NCBI GenBank assembly: GCA_032622095.1
Contig: CP136061.1
Location: 212,688,373-212,752,372, forward strand
Direction of reading: 5' to 3'
Origin: Siphonodentalium dalli
Lineage: Eukaryota; Mollusca; Scaphopoda; Gadilida; Siphonodentaliidae
DNA length: 64,000 bases
Part shown: positions 39,485-50,649 of the stretch, in pieces
Layout of the letters: every line of letters begins with the position of its first letter
How positions within the stretch are numbered: position 1 is the stretch's first letter
Notes under the pieces: model-generated
What the model was told of the DNA's origin: nothing
The model's database searches: none
Seen by the model: only the letters and a program-made list of their open reading frames with translations
Program-made: the position numbers and the translations under genes

Positions 39485-40623
39485 GGGTGCATTTACATTG
39501 CTATAGAACTGTACACAGATCTACACGCAGAATAGTGTAAACGGGTTGATATAGAAATGCATACAGAAAGAAAACTGTATTAGTTCGTGTGAGCAAAAAT
39601 CGTGTCCGCTATACGTCACGGTCATCGCCGAAGCATTGCCACAGGCAAATCTGTTTTTATTAATTGTTACTCGGGCTTGGCGAATGTGTTTTAGTGTTCG
39701 TTGTCATTTCAACCCGTGTATTTCGAATATTGAACACGGACAGGGATGTGGAAACTTTGGTCAAAGTTTTCAACAGTTGGAAATTTCATACCTGACACAA
39801 CATTAGTTGTAATTTCCAAACCAACAATAGGTTGAAAATGATCTTGTAGTTTGATTTTCAAACATTTTATTGGGGGGGGGGGTATTGTTTTCGGACCAAT
39901 ATTTGCATAATTTCCTACTTTTTATCAAAATTTTGTGCTGGAATGGCCATCAGCTGGAAGTTTTCCAACCTTATCATGGGGGCGGGTGTCAGGTTGGAAA
40001 TTTCCAACACTTGGAAAGATTGTGTCCTGGTCCCTCCCCGTGGCCAGTCAAAAACTGCTAGTTAATTTAAGAAAACAATATTGTCCTACATTTGGCCAAC
40101 ATTGTCATTGGAATAGTCATCAGTTGGAATTTGTACAACATTTGGTCAAATAAAGGGTGTTGTAGGGTGGATACCCTTTCCATACAGATCCAAAATGGCC
40201 ACCGCCCAGATGGTGTCAAACAGGAGACCTACATGTATAGATATATAGATGATCACCTGAAATCCTAAATATTGGTGGAATCGCCATATAAAGCTATATG
40301 GGTACTCTCTAGCCTCTCTATTTGTGCACACGGTTGTTTATTGTGTATTCCTATGCGATTTGCATTCTTTCTTCGAACCATTATCAAGTGGTATAAGGAT
40401 ACACTTTAAATACATGCGGCACATACCAAATCGCGGTTGTCTGCTGACAGTTGATCCATGTTTATGTCTGGCCTAAACAGAAACGACTCGTAGTCAATTG
40501 TCAATTACCAGAGTACTGATCAGCGCGCGTTCACTATTAGTAATCATATTGTGATCACAGTAATGCGCGACACGTGACTTCATACAGATATGTATACAGT
40601 TCTATATCAGTGTAAATGCACCC
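39485..40623. mobile_element. TIR element, ends GGGTGCATTTACA
   Basis: Left GGGTGCATTTACATTGCTAT then AGAACTGTACACAGATCT; right ATACAGTTCTATATCAGTGT then AAATGCACCC. About 40-bp imperfect inverted ends around 1.1 kb. The interior holds GTTGGAAATTTCCAAC-type repeats (39740-40140) and a G11 run. No transposase. I could not find a clear target duplication. A right-arm-only relative lies at 49850-49985. Confidence 0.68.
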
Positions 40624-40980
40624 TTACTATATTGTACCATGTTTATTTTGTGACGAAATAACAGGTCTAGATCCATGAAAATGATTAGTCCTAATGTCAC
40701 GTGATAAGGAAGTCAATTAACATTCAGTTGGTATAAAGATTGGGGTAACGATTGGTGTATGCATGTTAATGTCATTTAGAAAGGTAAATTGTTAAATAAA
40801 ATAAGTTGGTGCAATAGGTTGCAAACCGAATTTGGTAAGGATGCTGTTCATTTGATTCATTGTTTGTTAAAGCCGCATGGCCGTTTGCATTCCAATATAC
40901 ACATAATATAATTCGCTTGGAATTTTTATCAGCATCGAAATCGGTCGATAAATATCTGAAATACCTTTCTACGTGCATTA

Positions 40981-42110
40981 TGTAACCAAAAAAAAGACGC
41001 ATTGAAGTAATGAAAAATACAACTGTGAATACGGTGTTTGGTCCCAAACACAAAACAACCATTTGCAGGACATGGAACATAAAAGAGCCGTCCGTGCAGG
41101 GGGGGGGGGCGGAAAAAAACTGCAGACACAGGGTGGAAAAAACTGGTTTTCTTCGGTTTGGGTACCCCCCCCCCCCCCCCAAACAGCAAAAACCGGACAA
41201 CAACTCGGTTTTGACCGGAAACCGAAAAAAACACCGGAGTATACAATTCACGAGAAGGTGCTTGGTAACTTAGTTTAGATATTATGACTAAATTGGTCAT
41301 TGTCTACCAGTAGAACGCAGATTTGTACCTCGTGATGTCATGACATGTACAAACATGTATATTGGTGATCGCAACGCTTTGTATGCACTTTAAAAAATGA
41401 CAACTAGTCATTACCTCGACTTTGAAAAAGATGCAAATGAGATGAGTGAGATACCAGCATATAACTGTTTTCTGAGGAGAAATTGTTTAATACATGGATA
41501 GTTCTGCAGTAAAAATTTGCCAGATAAGCGATCGCAGGGTAGAATTCTGCATTCGACTGGTAGACACTGACATAGTCGGCATTATTAAGAGGGTTAATGG
41601 GGTCAATATCACATGTAAACCAAGACAGTGGTTATCCAAAAATGTTTTAGGTGGATTGTACTACTCATGTATATATGATTTGGATATTAAGGTTAATCCA
41701 TATTCTATAAAATGAGAGAAAATTGAAGTTGTGAGTCTGAAAATACATATCTGGAAAAAAATTACATGAAAATTTTTTCCGACAACCCCCCCCCCCCCCT
41801 AAATGAATAAGAAAACATTACGTGTAAATTTTTGACGCCTATGTACCCACCCCCCCCCCACCCCCGGTACGTTGTGTCCTGCAGTTTTTTTACCGCCCCC
41901 CCCCCCCCTGTTCCGTGCATGGTAGTCTATTCATGATATTGTAGCAATAAAGAGCGTTTATCTTACTTCTGGCGAAAAGTTGAAAACTGTGACTTTGGCA
42001 AGTGTTTTTCAGAGCATGTGAAGCCGGTATATCAATAGTTCGTTTATTTATCGACATATCGTGTAGAAAAACATTTGGAGGTTCGAATGAGCCATGTCCG
42101 TTTAAGAGAG
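40981..42110. repeat. Interspersed repeat, copy 2, with nested element
   Basis: Inverted relative to copy 1 at 2440-2750 and interrupted at 41097-41910 by a G-tipped transposon. Both flanking halves are co-linear with copy 1. Confidence 0.75.
41097..41910. mobile_element. G-tipped TIR element, copy 2
   Basis: Left CAGGGG...GCGGAAAAAAACTGCAGACA; right TGTCCTGCAGTTTTTTTACC...CCCCTG. TCCGTG flanks both sides (41091-41096, 41912-41917), and the empty site is seen at about 2640. Several C/G homopolymers inside. Related by its tips to the element at 14591-16261. Non-coding. Confidence 0.8.
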
Positions 42111-42499
42111 CCATTTGGCTATGCACTGAGATGCGCAATCACATAACTAAACAACATAATAATAAAAAAAAATATGTAGTAGATTTCATACTGTAGAGTA
42201 TGACTATCATAGTTGAGTATAAGTCTAACAGGTAAATTCCTTATGGGCCTGACCTAATTTTGAGCTTATTCGACAATGTGGCAGTAGTATTGTAGGTTTT
42301 GACTTGTTGTCGGGTGTCCATGAATACAAACGGTTGTTTATTATAAAGGGCAAGTATGCAGTAGTTGACTACCAGTATGCAATAGCCCTCTCAATCTTAT
42401 GTGTATAGTCATTTTCATATTATTATTTTGGGGTGTTATTGTGGGAAATGTGTGATATCTGTGAATAAAGGTGACGACCGACATCGGTTGCATGCAAGC
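42111..42499. other. Intergenic DNA, nothing recognised
   Basis: Sequence just beyond the polyadenylation signal of the - strand gene. No feature supported. Confidence 0.4.
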
Positions 42500-42505
42500 T
42501 TTATT
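42500..42505 (-). promoter_or_regulatory. Polyadenylation signal AATAAA
   Basis: AATAAA on the - strand about 100 nt after the stop codon of the exon at 42605-43555, a normal distance for a short 3' UTR. Confidence 0.6.
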
Positions 42506-42604
42506 TGTAAATCGCCTACTTGGCATGTGAATTTGCATTAAGTTGGTGTCAAATCGGATGGGCCTTTTATAAAAACAACTATATTCAAAACTTCAAATTA
42601 TATA

Positions 42605-43555
42605 TTAACAGCAACTCCTGTTAAGAAACTGTTTCAATCTCCTGTTCACCAATAACCTTTCGTCTTCACCCGAACACTCTTCGAGCCTCGAATTCGGTCG
42701 CTGATACTCAAACGCCGAAAGTGTCGTTCGTTGCCCATGAACACCCGTCGTTTCTGGGCGTTTTGGTTGGGTCTCTTTCACACTAGCTCGGCGACCAGGA
42801 GGTGCAGTCAATAGCCGCTCACTTGGGGCATTCCCAGCGGCCCTGATCTGTCTATCCAACGACTTGAAATTGACGGCGCCCTTGCCCTTTAGCTCATCGC
42901 ACCCATCGAACACACTCGAAAACTTCCCGGATTTCCCCGACTGAGAGTCCAATATCTTCTTGGTAAACGGATTAACAGCGTCCATCCACGATGGTTTGGC
43001 GCTGGGTGGATCTGCTTGTTCAAGAGAACTATCAACAGTACTAATATCATCGAGCGAAGAAATGTGCCTTGTTACATTGTGTTCGAAATCACCTGAACAT
43101 GTTTGGGGTCTAGTACTCCCGTCAATATCATTAATAGTCCACTGAGAAGACGCACTTCCGCGTTTTACCCCAAGTTTTTCTAAGATTCGAGCTGGCCGGG
43201 TGAAACGTCTGACCTTTCTACTTAATATCCGCTCGCCATAAAGAAAGCATGGTCCTTTTTCTTTGTTGTCCAGTTGAATCCGTTGTTCGGGGCTGCAGCC
43301 GCTGGATGTCTGAATGAAGTTTAAACTAGAACTTGCCGAACGTATATCTCGATTTGTTAATCGGGTTTTATGGGTGTATCGTTTCTCCAGAATGGTGATC
43401 CTTGAATGGAGTCTTGCCTCTTCGACGTTATTGAATTTGTAGGCTTGCACTACTCTTGGCGTGAGATATTTTTTCCCTGATATATGCGGCATATTGAACA
43501 GTGAGTCATACGCGATGTTCCATAGAATGTTGTCACCGCTAACAGTCGTTGCCCC
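42605..43555 (-). CDS. Terminal exon of an unrecognised protein
   Basis: An uninterrupted 316-residue coding stretch, by far the longest non-transposon frame in the window, opening after a strong acceptor (TTATTTCACATTTACAG) in phase 0. It starts GATTVSGDNILWNIAYDSLF and continues with LTPRVVQAYKFNNVEEARLH and ILEKRYTHKTRL, a basic helix-prone region, then a low-complexity Ser/Arg/Lys-rich tail ending QFLNRSCC. There is no signal motif, membrane segment or known domain that I can name. Composition suggests a soluble or cytoskeletal/nuclear protein, but that is a guess. The open frame runs further to an ATG at 43639 (hydrophobic HVYLATIFFTIYLLFISHL). I read that part as intron, because it coincides with the pyrimidine tract. 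Upstream exons should lie beyond 43640 on the - strand, but none was identified. Confidence 0.72.
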   Translation of the reverse strand, partial: GATTVSGDNILWNIAYDSLFNMPHISGKKYLTPRVVQAYKFNNVEEARLHSRITILEKRYTHKTRLTNRDIRSASSSLNFIQTSSGCSPEQRIQLDNKEKGPCFLYGERILSRKVRRFTRPARILEKLGVKRGSASSQWTINDIDGSTRPQTCSGDFEHNVTRHISSLDDISTVDSSLEQADPPSAKPSWMDAVNPFTKKILDSQSGKSGKFSSVFDGCDELKGKGAVNFKSLDRQIRAAGNAPSERLLTAPPGRRASVKETQPKRPETTGVHGQRTTLSAFEYQRPNSRLEECSGEDERLLVNRRLKQFLNRSCC

Positions 43556-44211
43556 CTGTAAATGTGAAATAAACAATAAATAAATTGTAAAGAATATCGT
43601 CGCAAGATACACATGCATATGTTCCTCGCATGCACACATGGAAACACAGATTCACAAAACGGCAAGTGGTGTTGGGGTGGGGGGGGGCTAGCACATATGC
43701 AGGGGTGGTCTTAATAGACCGAAATGTCGAACGTCTTCACCTCTCATTCATGGGAATGCCTTTAATTTAGAAACCGAAGAAAGACATGAAACAATTTAAG
43801 ACATAAGTTACATATTTAACGTGATTTCCTTTTTTGCTTTTTACTCGGGTGATGGCTTTCCTGCAGAAGAAAACAAAAATAAAGTGGGTACATGTTTTAT
43901 AGCCATCACACTCCAGCGATACACAAATGTAGCCTAACACATTATATCTCGATTGGCATGCATGTCATTCAGCACTATCATTGGCTTATTTTAGCTTAAA
44001 TTCATCTCGATGCGTGTACTTCGATCCGTGGCTGAGTATACATGGATGCACTTATATAGTGTGTGTACACCACGGAGCGGTGGCTACACAAGCGCATACA
44101 TATTGATTGGTGATAAACTACAGTACCTGCATCAAAAATACAGTATCCCAGATTGCCTCGATTGAAATCAAAGAACTTCTGTCTGGTACATTAAATGTAC
44201 TCTACATCACA
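43556..44211. other. Probable intron or upstream DNA of the - strand gene
   Basis: No exon could be tied to 42605-43555 by frame. A G11 run near 43678 and a possible acceptor-like TCTGCAG near 43862 (- strand) are the only notable points. Confidence 0.4.
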
Positions 44212-44302
44212 GGTACCTCGATCAAAATAACTCAACTCCCAAAAGTACATAACGGAGAATGTACTTTTGGGAGTTGAGTTATTTTGTTCCAGATACCTGT
44301 GC
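44212..44302. repeat. Foldback, about 40-bp arms
   Basis: CAGGTACCTCGATCAAAATA and ACTCAACTCCCAAAAGTACA pair with TGTACTTTTGGGAGTTGAGT and TATTTTG...CAGATACCTG, around an 8-bp loop. The inner arm is perfect over about 28 bp. Confidence 0.88.
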
Positions 44303-44350
44303 TCTACATGCATCTGTTCTTATTATGTGGAACTCCTTTGCCATGCAAGT

Positions 44351-44871
44351 TTAAAGATATGGGCGGCGTTATGCTGTTAAAATATTCACCTCCGTCAAAA
44401 ACAGCCATAAACAGAAATAATAGTAAAATGTGGACAGATTTTGTTCTTATACCAATTAGAAATATGGCATAAACAGTATGTTATCGTCAAATGTTTTTCC
44501 TTTGTTATTTAAAAAAAATTTAAAAAAAACGTTACATAACCTGGCTTTTGTTTAGATCCGGATATGGTAAACATAAGGAGCGTTATTTGTTACTGTTTTC
44601 CTGATATGGAAATAATAAAGAGCGTTTATATCATTTGTGTGTGATTAACCAATAGAATTTCGCTGTGTTATGTAAACAGAAGCAAAACTTCTGTAACACG
44701 ATCAGGCTCTTGTTTACGTACACCATCGTACGTCTTGACGACAATATACTATTTACGCGCCAATTATGTTTGGCATATGAACAAAACTATATATTTTGTA
44801 ATATTCCTTCTGTTGATGGCGATTTGAACATATATGAATATTTCTGCAACGAACGCCGCCCGTGCCTTTAA
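44351..44871. mobile_element. Family B MITE, divergent subfamily, full copy
   Basis: TTAAAGATATGGGCGG at the left and CGCCGCCCGTGCCTTTAA at the right, with TTAA at both boundaries. It shares GTTTAGATCCGGATATGG and ACGATCAGGCTCTTG with the truncated copy at 20391-20730. Non-coding. Confidence 0.75.
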
Positions 44872-47579
44872 CTCAGTTTTACAAAAAACGCACACGAGTG
44901 ATATATTGTACATTATATTGGACAAAATTTCAATTAAAAGTGTTCTAAATGTCATATTTCTGATCAAAAATGCTTAATATTCTAAGCTTAATGTTTATAG
45001 CCTCATTTGCTGTCCCGGTTCATACATAGACAATAACCGTAAAAAAATATTATCCAGTGAAATAAATTCCTGTTGCATGTTCCTCTGACTCCACATTAAT
45101 ATATGATACCCCTAAATGTATACAGTAAGTTTACTTTAGACATACACCATACGTAAGGCTTACAGTTAAACACGAGTATATAGTTTCACTCAAAATTAAC
45201 TAATTCACTGGTAAAATGGCAGATGACTCCGGGGGATATGTGATTTTAAATTACACCAATAAACCGAGTAAATATGGGACCAGTATGACAGACAGAACTT
45301 ATGTCAGTCCATTGAGAAGTGTTTGTGTAAATAAGATTTAAATTCATTTGAAGAATGACATATTTCATTCTATACATACCGAACATAATGTACGTGAAAT
45401 TAAAACCACCTAAAACGATTTCGTTGACAAAAGATTGGGACAACCCATTTAAACTTAACCATGTCCCTACCGCAATGATATTAGCATCCATAATATATAT
45501 GCATTTCGTCTCAGCTTATTCCCAGGTAAACACTGAGAGATAACTCTAGAACTATTTATACATTTATTTCTTCTAATTGAGAAATTAGGATTTGGAGCAT
45601 TAACGTCGTTAAAGAATAGGCAGACTATATATAACATTGTATATCTGTTAATTTATAGGGGAGAATCACTGGTCTCCGTGCCAGTGTACACGGCAGGTAT
45701 CTGCCTCCAATGCTTTATTTCTCGTATCAAATATATTTACATGATATTGCGAAGAGAGATATATTCACAAAGGATATGCACAATAGGATAGAGTAGTAGC
45801 ATATAGACATATATACATTCAGACTCATCTTAAAGGGCCATTTAATTTTCGAGTCACTTATTTATGCCTTGATATACGGTTTTAATAACAATATACGACA
45901 TACATTATGATTAAAATACTATAATTCACCACCGTTTGTGACGTCTATGTCTCAGAAGGTGCCCATAGAGTAATATAACATAGCTGAAATCATAGAAATA
46001 TTTCCCCCGTTTTGCTCGCAGAATGCAACATAATTCAAATTAAGATATAGCTATTTTCCTTCCATTGAAAATAATATACTTTGCTATACAGTCAAGATGA
46101 AAATTAACACAGAAAACACGTCGGTACCTCAACACAGTGTATTCCCCCGGATAAGTGGATAATACAATGTTTTGGAGCTTTCTCTTTCAAATGATATATA
46201 ATATGGCATATATGTTATATAATGTGATCTGAGGGTTCGAAAAGTGGGCCTTTAAGAACTGAATAGGTTGCGGTGTTACAATATCGGGCCAATGGCCCAC
46301 CACTGACCGGACCATAGATCTTCTGCTGCCTAGAGTTATATTTTGTAGTTTTAATGTGATTTCGTAGAGGACATTTTGCCCAAGTAATTTGGCCAACTAA
46401 ACTTAATTTTCATTTACTTTCATATTATGACATCGTCTTATCTAAGCTTTATATTCATTGTCTCGCTGTCATATAACGGTCAGATGCTCGTTTGGCCAAA
46501 ATAATTTATTTATAAAATTTGGTACAAACAATTATTGTAATACAATATTTAAGAACCATCGAACAATTGGTTAGTATAGTCTCATTTACTTCACTATTAT
46601 GGCATTGAAAATATGTAAAAAATTCACCGTTTTCAAGTACCAAGAACTTCTGTAAATTAGATTTGTTTCAAAAGTGCAGATCATATATCCATGATATCTT
46701 TCCTGAAGATCATGAGAGGAGACTTAATTTTCTTGATTCATGAAATATTATGATTATTTTCACTTAGAAAGACAACTACCCACAAATAAATTTCTATATT
46801 TGTGAATTTTCATGTCGTTCATGTTGTTCAATGAAATATTGGGCTGAGATTAGTTCTGGGTCATGGCTTCGTAACCAAGTTAAAGCTGGCCATCATATCT
46901 CTTAACAATGTGGTCTAATTTATGTTGATTGCTCCCTGCTTGAGTGGACCACAATACATTTGTTTTCATTGGGCTGGAATATTTGTGACTGCTTTATTAT
47001 TCAGTATAATATATGGTGTATGATACTATATTATGCAATTAAAAATCTAACTCCACATAATGATAAAAATGAAGCCTCCTTTCATAGAGCCAAGCCAATA
47101 AGCTGTTTGGTGATTGGAGTGTTGTGTGAAAATATTAATTATTCTAGCAGTTCTTGGTACCGAAAGGGACAACAAAGAAATAATATTTTTAACCTCTCAA
47201 TGTATTACAATCCACTGTTTGTGTCACCTCTTAATAATTGCTCAGATTCTGCAAACAATGAAGATGATGATATGTGAAATTCAAATATTTTCGCCAGATA
47301 GATCCAGAGAAATACTTTGTTGAAAATATCTTGCCATATTTGTCTGTATTTATGCAAAACGTGCATCTCCATCTTAAGATTGTTTGTATTCGCTACTTGT
47401 GATTAATTTGGTGAGTCGTTTCATTCTCGCAATTTTGGAAACATGTGCACATAAAGTTACCCACTATACATGTGACTTAACCTTGTGAGTTCGTCACGAC
47501 ATTCCACTTTATATATCAAATTCATTTCACAACGAATGAATTAAATGCGAAAATATGTCAGGAGTACTGAGACAAGATT
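44872..47579. other. Intergenic or intronic DNA, nothing recognised
   Basis: About 2.7 kb, AT-rich. The longest frame (46960-47277) has no domain and no splice context. A short hairpin occurs at about 45665-45695. No repeat boundary was found. Confidence 0.4.
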
Positions 47580-47905
47580 AATTCCTTGCTGCGACCACGA
47601 GAAGCTAATATGCGCTCTTGCTACGTCCACATAACGTTCACGTCGCTCGCTTGGCGCTTTGCTTTGCGCTGTCACGGCGACAGTACTACGTCCTGGTCAG
47701 AACGCCGAGCCTCTGCGCTTGTTTTGTGTATGCATAAAACAAGCGCGGCGCTCTGGCACCTATGTGCGACTATGGAGATCCTCGCCCGTTGTAGCCAGTG
47801 TCCACTGCGTCACCAATCGGTTCTTGGAGACCTTAGTGCGTTTAGGTGGGCGCTTTGATACTTTTGCAGCGCAATGAGAGCGCCGACCTGAGTGTGACAG
47901 GGGCT
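47580..47905. repeat. GC-rich island with partial foldback
   Basis: About 320 bp of clearly higher GC than its surroundings. A hairpin GCGCTTGTTTT...AAAACAAGCGC sits in the middle around ATGCAT, and GTGTGACAGGGGCTT is at the right end. Terminal repeats were not resolved. It could be a MITE or a foldback. Frames across it (47586-47877) are not credible. Confidence 0.5.
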
Positions 47906-49147
47906 TAAGCATATCAGGCACTGTTCAAATACAGATACGTGCACATGTCATATCGGCGCAAATAACAAAGTATGCACAGTCGTGCTGAGAAGATATATAG
48001 CACCAATATATATGGGCGGTGGCGTGAGAGTAATATTTCAGGTAATACTTGTGAACAGCGTGGTAACGCGATAGCGGACGAGTATACCTTCTACTGATAT
48101 GTGATGGAAAAAACAATTCACCGATACGTGTGAGATCCGATTAATTCAACCGATTTTTATCTCTGAATATGTCCGTTATTTAGTTAATATAATCATTCTA
48201 AAAAGAAGGAATATTTCTGAAATAACTATAATCAGTAGTGGTTATAGCTACCTATAACTCCGGTTATCCACTTTCGATTCAATTATTTTGATAAGATATA
48301 TTCTGATGTGTATTCGAAAATCGCGTGGTACGTTTTATTCAGATTCAATTCCAATATATGCCCAATCGTGAACCCCGAACAAAAATTGTACAATGTATGT
48401 ACAATCCTTGTATTATTGTCGAATACTCGTGATCTGTCATTGGCAGCTTGTACATTTATGTGGATTTATTTCAGTTATTGTATATATCAATATTGTTGTG
48501 AGTCGATCGACAGTTGAATTCGTGATTTTTATTATGAATGTGTTACTTATACAATGTAAGGTACATATGATATGATAATAAAATGCTTATTTGAAATATC
48601 TCTTGTACATGATGTATATATGTTTTGTATGTGTTCCACCTTAAAGACTCCCTGTCCGATCTTATTATACACCAAATTAGTCAATTTTGTCCTAGTTACT
48701 GTTCAGCTCAGTAGGTACTAGTAATGACCGCGAACACGCGTATCACAGTGGTGATGGCATAGTTGGTGTGACAGTTTACTATGGTGGAGTTTGGTGACAA
48801 TTGGTCCGTCATAATTATGTGCCATAGCAAGCCATGTTGCCCGCTGAGTTTCCGCACAATGAGTCGACTGGATCAATTAACCCATTGCGTTTCGCGAAGG
48901 TTGATATCTACTCATTACGTTCTGCTACATTGTATTCTCTGCGATATATATAATTGCACGATCGATCGTCTAGAATTGTGTTTGACCGTGGCAATCCCTC
49001 ATTCACTCACATATCATGCACGTTTTATTGATTTGATCATAATTAATGTGCATCTACTTATATTAATTTCATACGGTATTAAGACAGTTCCCCAATTGCT
49101 TTTTTTGTTTTTATTTTGCGACGTTTAGCTCTACGCATAATTCTGCT
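47906..49147. other. Unassigned DNA
   Basis: No supported gene or repeat. The frame at 48781-49128 (115 codons) begins at an ATG but has no domain. Confidence 0.35.
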
Positions 49148-49375
49148 AACATTATCACGTGGGCCAATGAAGCTGTTGCGGAACTGTTGACGGAAATACA
49201 TCTGAGAGAAATTATCTGGAATAAACAAAGCGAACTATATATACAAGGACCAAAACAAGAAAATAATGATTATAACGAACTTTTTGAAGATTTCATATTT
49301 CAAAATGCTCACACAGGGCCCACCATGGTTCTTGTCCTGCCCCCCCCCGGAGTTGGCTTAAACATATTATATTAG
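49148..49375 (+). pseudogene. Possible MADF/Myb-SANT-like fragment
   Basis: In one frame: NIITWANEAVAELLTEIHLR then EIIWNKQSELYIQGPKQENN and DYNELFEDFIFQN. The spacing of Trp, the ELL-EI helix and the W-K-S-LY turn recalls MADF domains (LI..V...P.LWD..H..Y), found in transcription factors and transposon-derived proteins. It lacks a start, a clean donor and neighbours, so it may be an isolated exon or a relic. Confidence 0.25.
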
Positions 49376-49849
49376 ACAAAGCTAAAGGGATCGAGACACA
49401 CGTTTAAAAATAACATAGAAGCTCCTCTCTCCCACGAGTTACACAGTTACACCTAGATGTTAGGATTTTGACAATTTACAGGTTCAGATATCCAAATTTG
49501 CTTACACTGGGCATGCCCATTGTCCACCCAGTTGATTCTGCTCATCCCTAAGATTCGTGGCAGCAGGACTACTTATCCATTCAGACTAGGATATGGATAC
49601 TCATACCATCCAGGCATGTGGGGGTGGGAAAAATCAAAACTCAAGGGTACGGGTGCAAATGGAACTATGCAAGCTCGTGTGATTGGTCTTGTTCGATGGG
49701 AATGCGTGCAGTTGGAAACTACAATATGGACTCACCCCACCCCCTCCCCAACGGAGACCATATATGCACGTCCCTGTCACGACTGGTTCCTGTGCGGAAT
49801 AGATCAAATCGCTTTGGTCTGCTGCGGATTTATTTGGTATCTGGCCTGA
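49376..49849. other. Unassigned DNA
   Basis: Two overlapping + frames and one - frame of about 100 codons at 49520-49936 contradict each other and show no domain. Confidence 0.35.
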
Positions 49850-49985
49850 GCTGACGAGAACTCGTAGTGAATTATCCATTAACAGAGTACTGACGGGCAT
49901 GTTGTGATCACAGTAATCCGTGACACAAGCCTTCACACAATTCTGTATACAGATCTATACCAATGTAAAACACACCTTTATGAGA
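49850..49985. repeat. Right-arm fragment of the 39485-40623 element
   Basis: AACTCGTAGTGAATT, ACAGAGTACTGA, TTGTGATCACAGTAAT and CTGTATACAGATCTATA run in the same order as at 40485-40620. No opposing arm was found nearby. Confidence 0.65.
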
Positions 49986-50219
49986 GACTGTATTTGGAAT
50001 TGATGCTGGGCTGCCAAAAATTCAAAATGTGTTAAAACTGCCTCTTTCGAAAGTCGATATCTGCATCGCCATCAATATTGGATAATGGGTGCGATCTAGT
50101 TATATATTCTGGTATAAAATACGTACTTATGGTGGATTATTGTTGCCAAATCGGACAGGGCATCTTTAAGTGGTGGCTTTACGCAAAAAAATAAAATAAT
50201 AATTCCTTTCAAAGAATCT

Positions 50220-50643
50220 TTAACCCTTTACCCCACAGAACGGCCCTGTGCCAATGCATTCTCTTATATATGCGAGTCGACCATAGGTCGCCTCGCATAT
50301 ATAAGAGAATTCATTGGCTTAACACATATTAAAAATAATAAAATTGTCAAAGAATGTAGAAAAATATTATAAAAAATGTTAAAAAATGTAAGAAAAAATT
50401 ATAAAATTGTTAAAGAATGCAAGATGCCCATTCTCTTATATGTGCGAGGCGACCTATGGTCGACTCGCATATATAAGAGAATGCATTGGCACATGGCATA
50501 ACTGTAACCATCACAATTTGGTCAATGAACCGGTTCCAATGATATACATATTTGTATGGTGTTATTGAGACAGACCGAAGATATTTTAGGCTGTTGAAGC
50601 TTTATTTGGGCGTTTTTGGCCGCTTTGTTGGGTAAAGGGTTAA
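50220..50643. mobile_element. Nested-palindrome TTAA MITE, copy 4
   Basis: TTAA 50220-50223 and 50640-50643; ends CCCTTTACCCCACA and TGTTGGGTAAAGGG. The first hairpin is intact. The second has lost its outer left arm, and the A-rich spacer is expanded (about 110 bp). This is the most diverged of the five. Confidence 0.88.
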
Positions 50644-50649
50644 AGAGCA

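Noticed and set aside
40772-41300. 159- and 123-codon - strand frames
   Set aside because: They span an interspersed repeat and the G-tipped element; the related copy at 2440-2750 does not keep either frame.
42073-42090. GGTTCGAAT-type tRNA T-loop motif (also at 61275 and 62157)
   Set aside because: No matching acceptor, D or anticodon stems around any occurrence.
43556-43639. Hydrophobic start of the - strand frame read as a signal peptide
   Set aside because: The hydrophobic codons coincide with a pyrimidine tract ending in TTTACAG, so a splice acceptor is the simpler reading; not fully excluded.
46960-47277. 105-codon frame
   Set aside because: No similarity or motif, no exon boundaries, overlaps another frame of similar quality.
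48781-49128. 115-codon frame starting with ATG
   Set aside because: No domain, no splice context, cysteine/isoleucine-rich composition expected of random AT-rich DNA.
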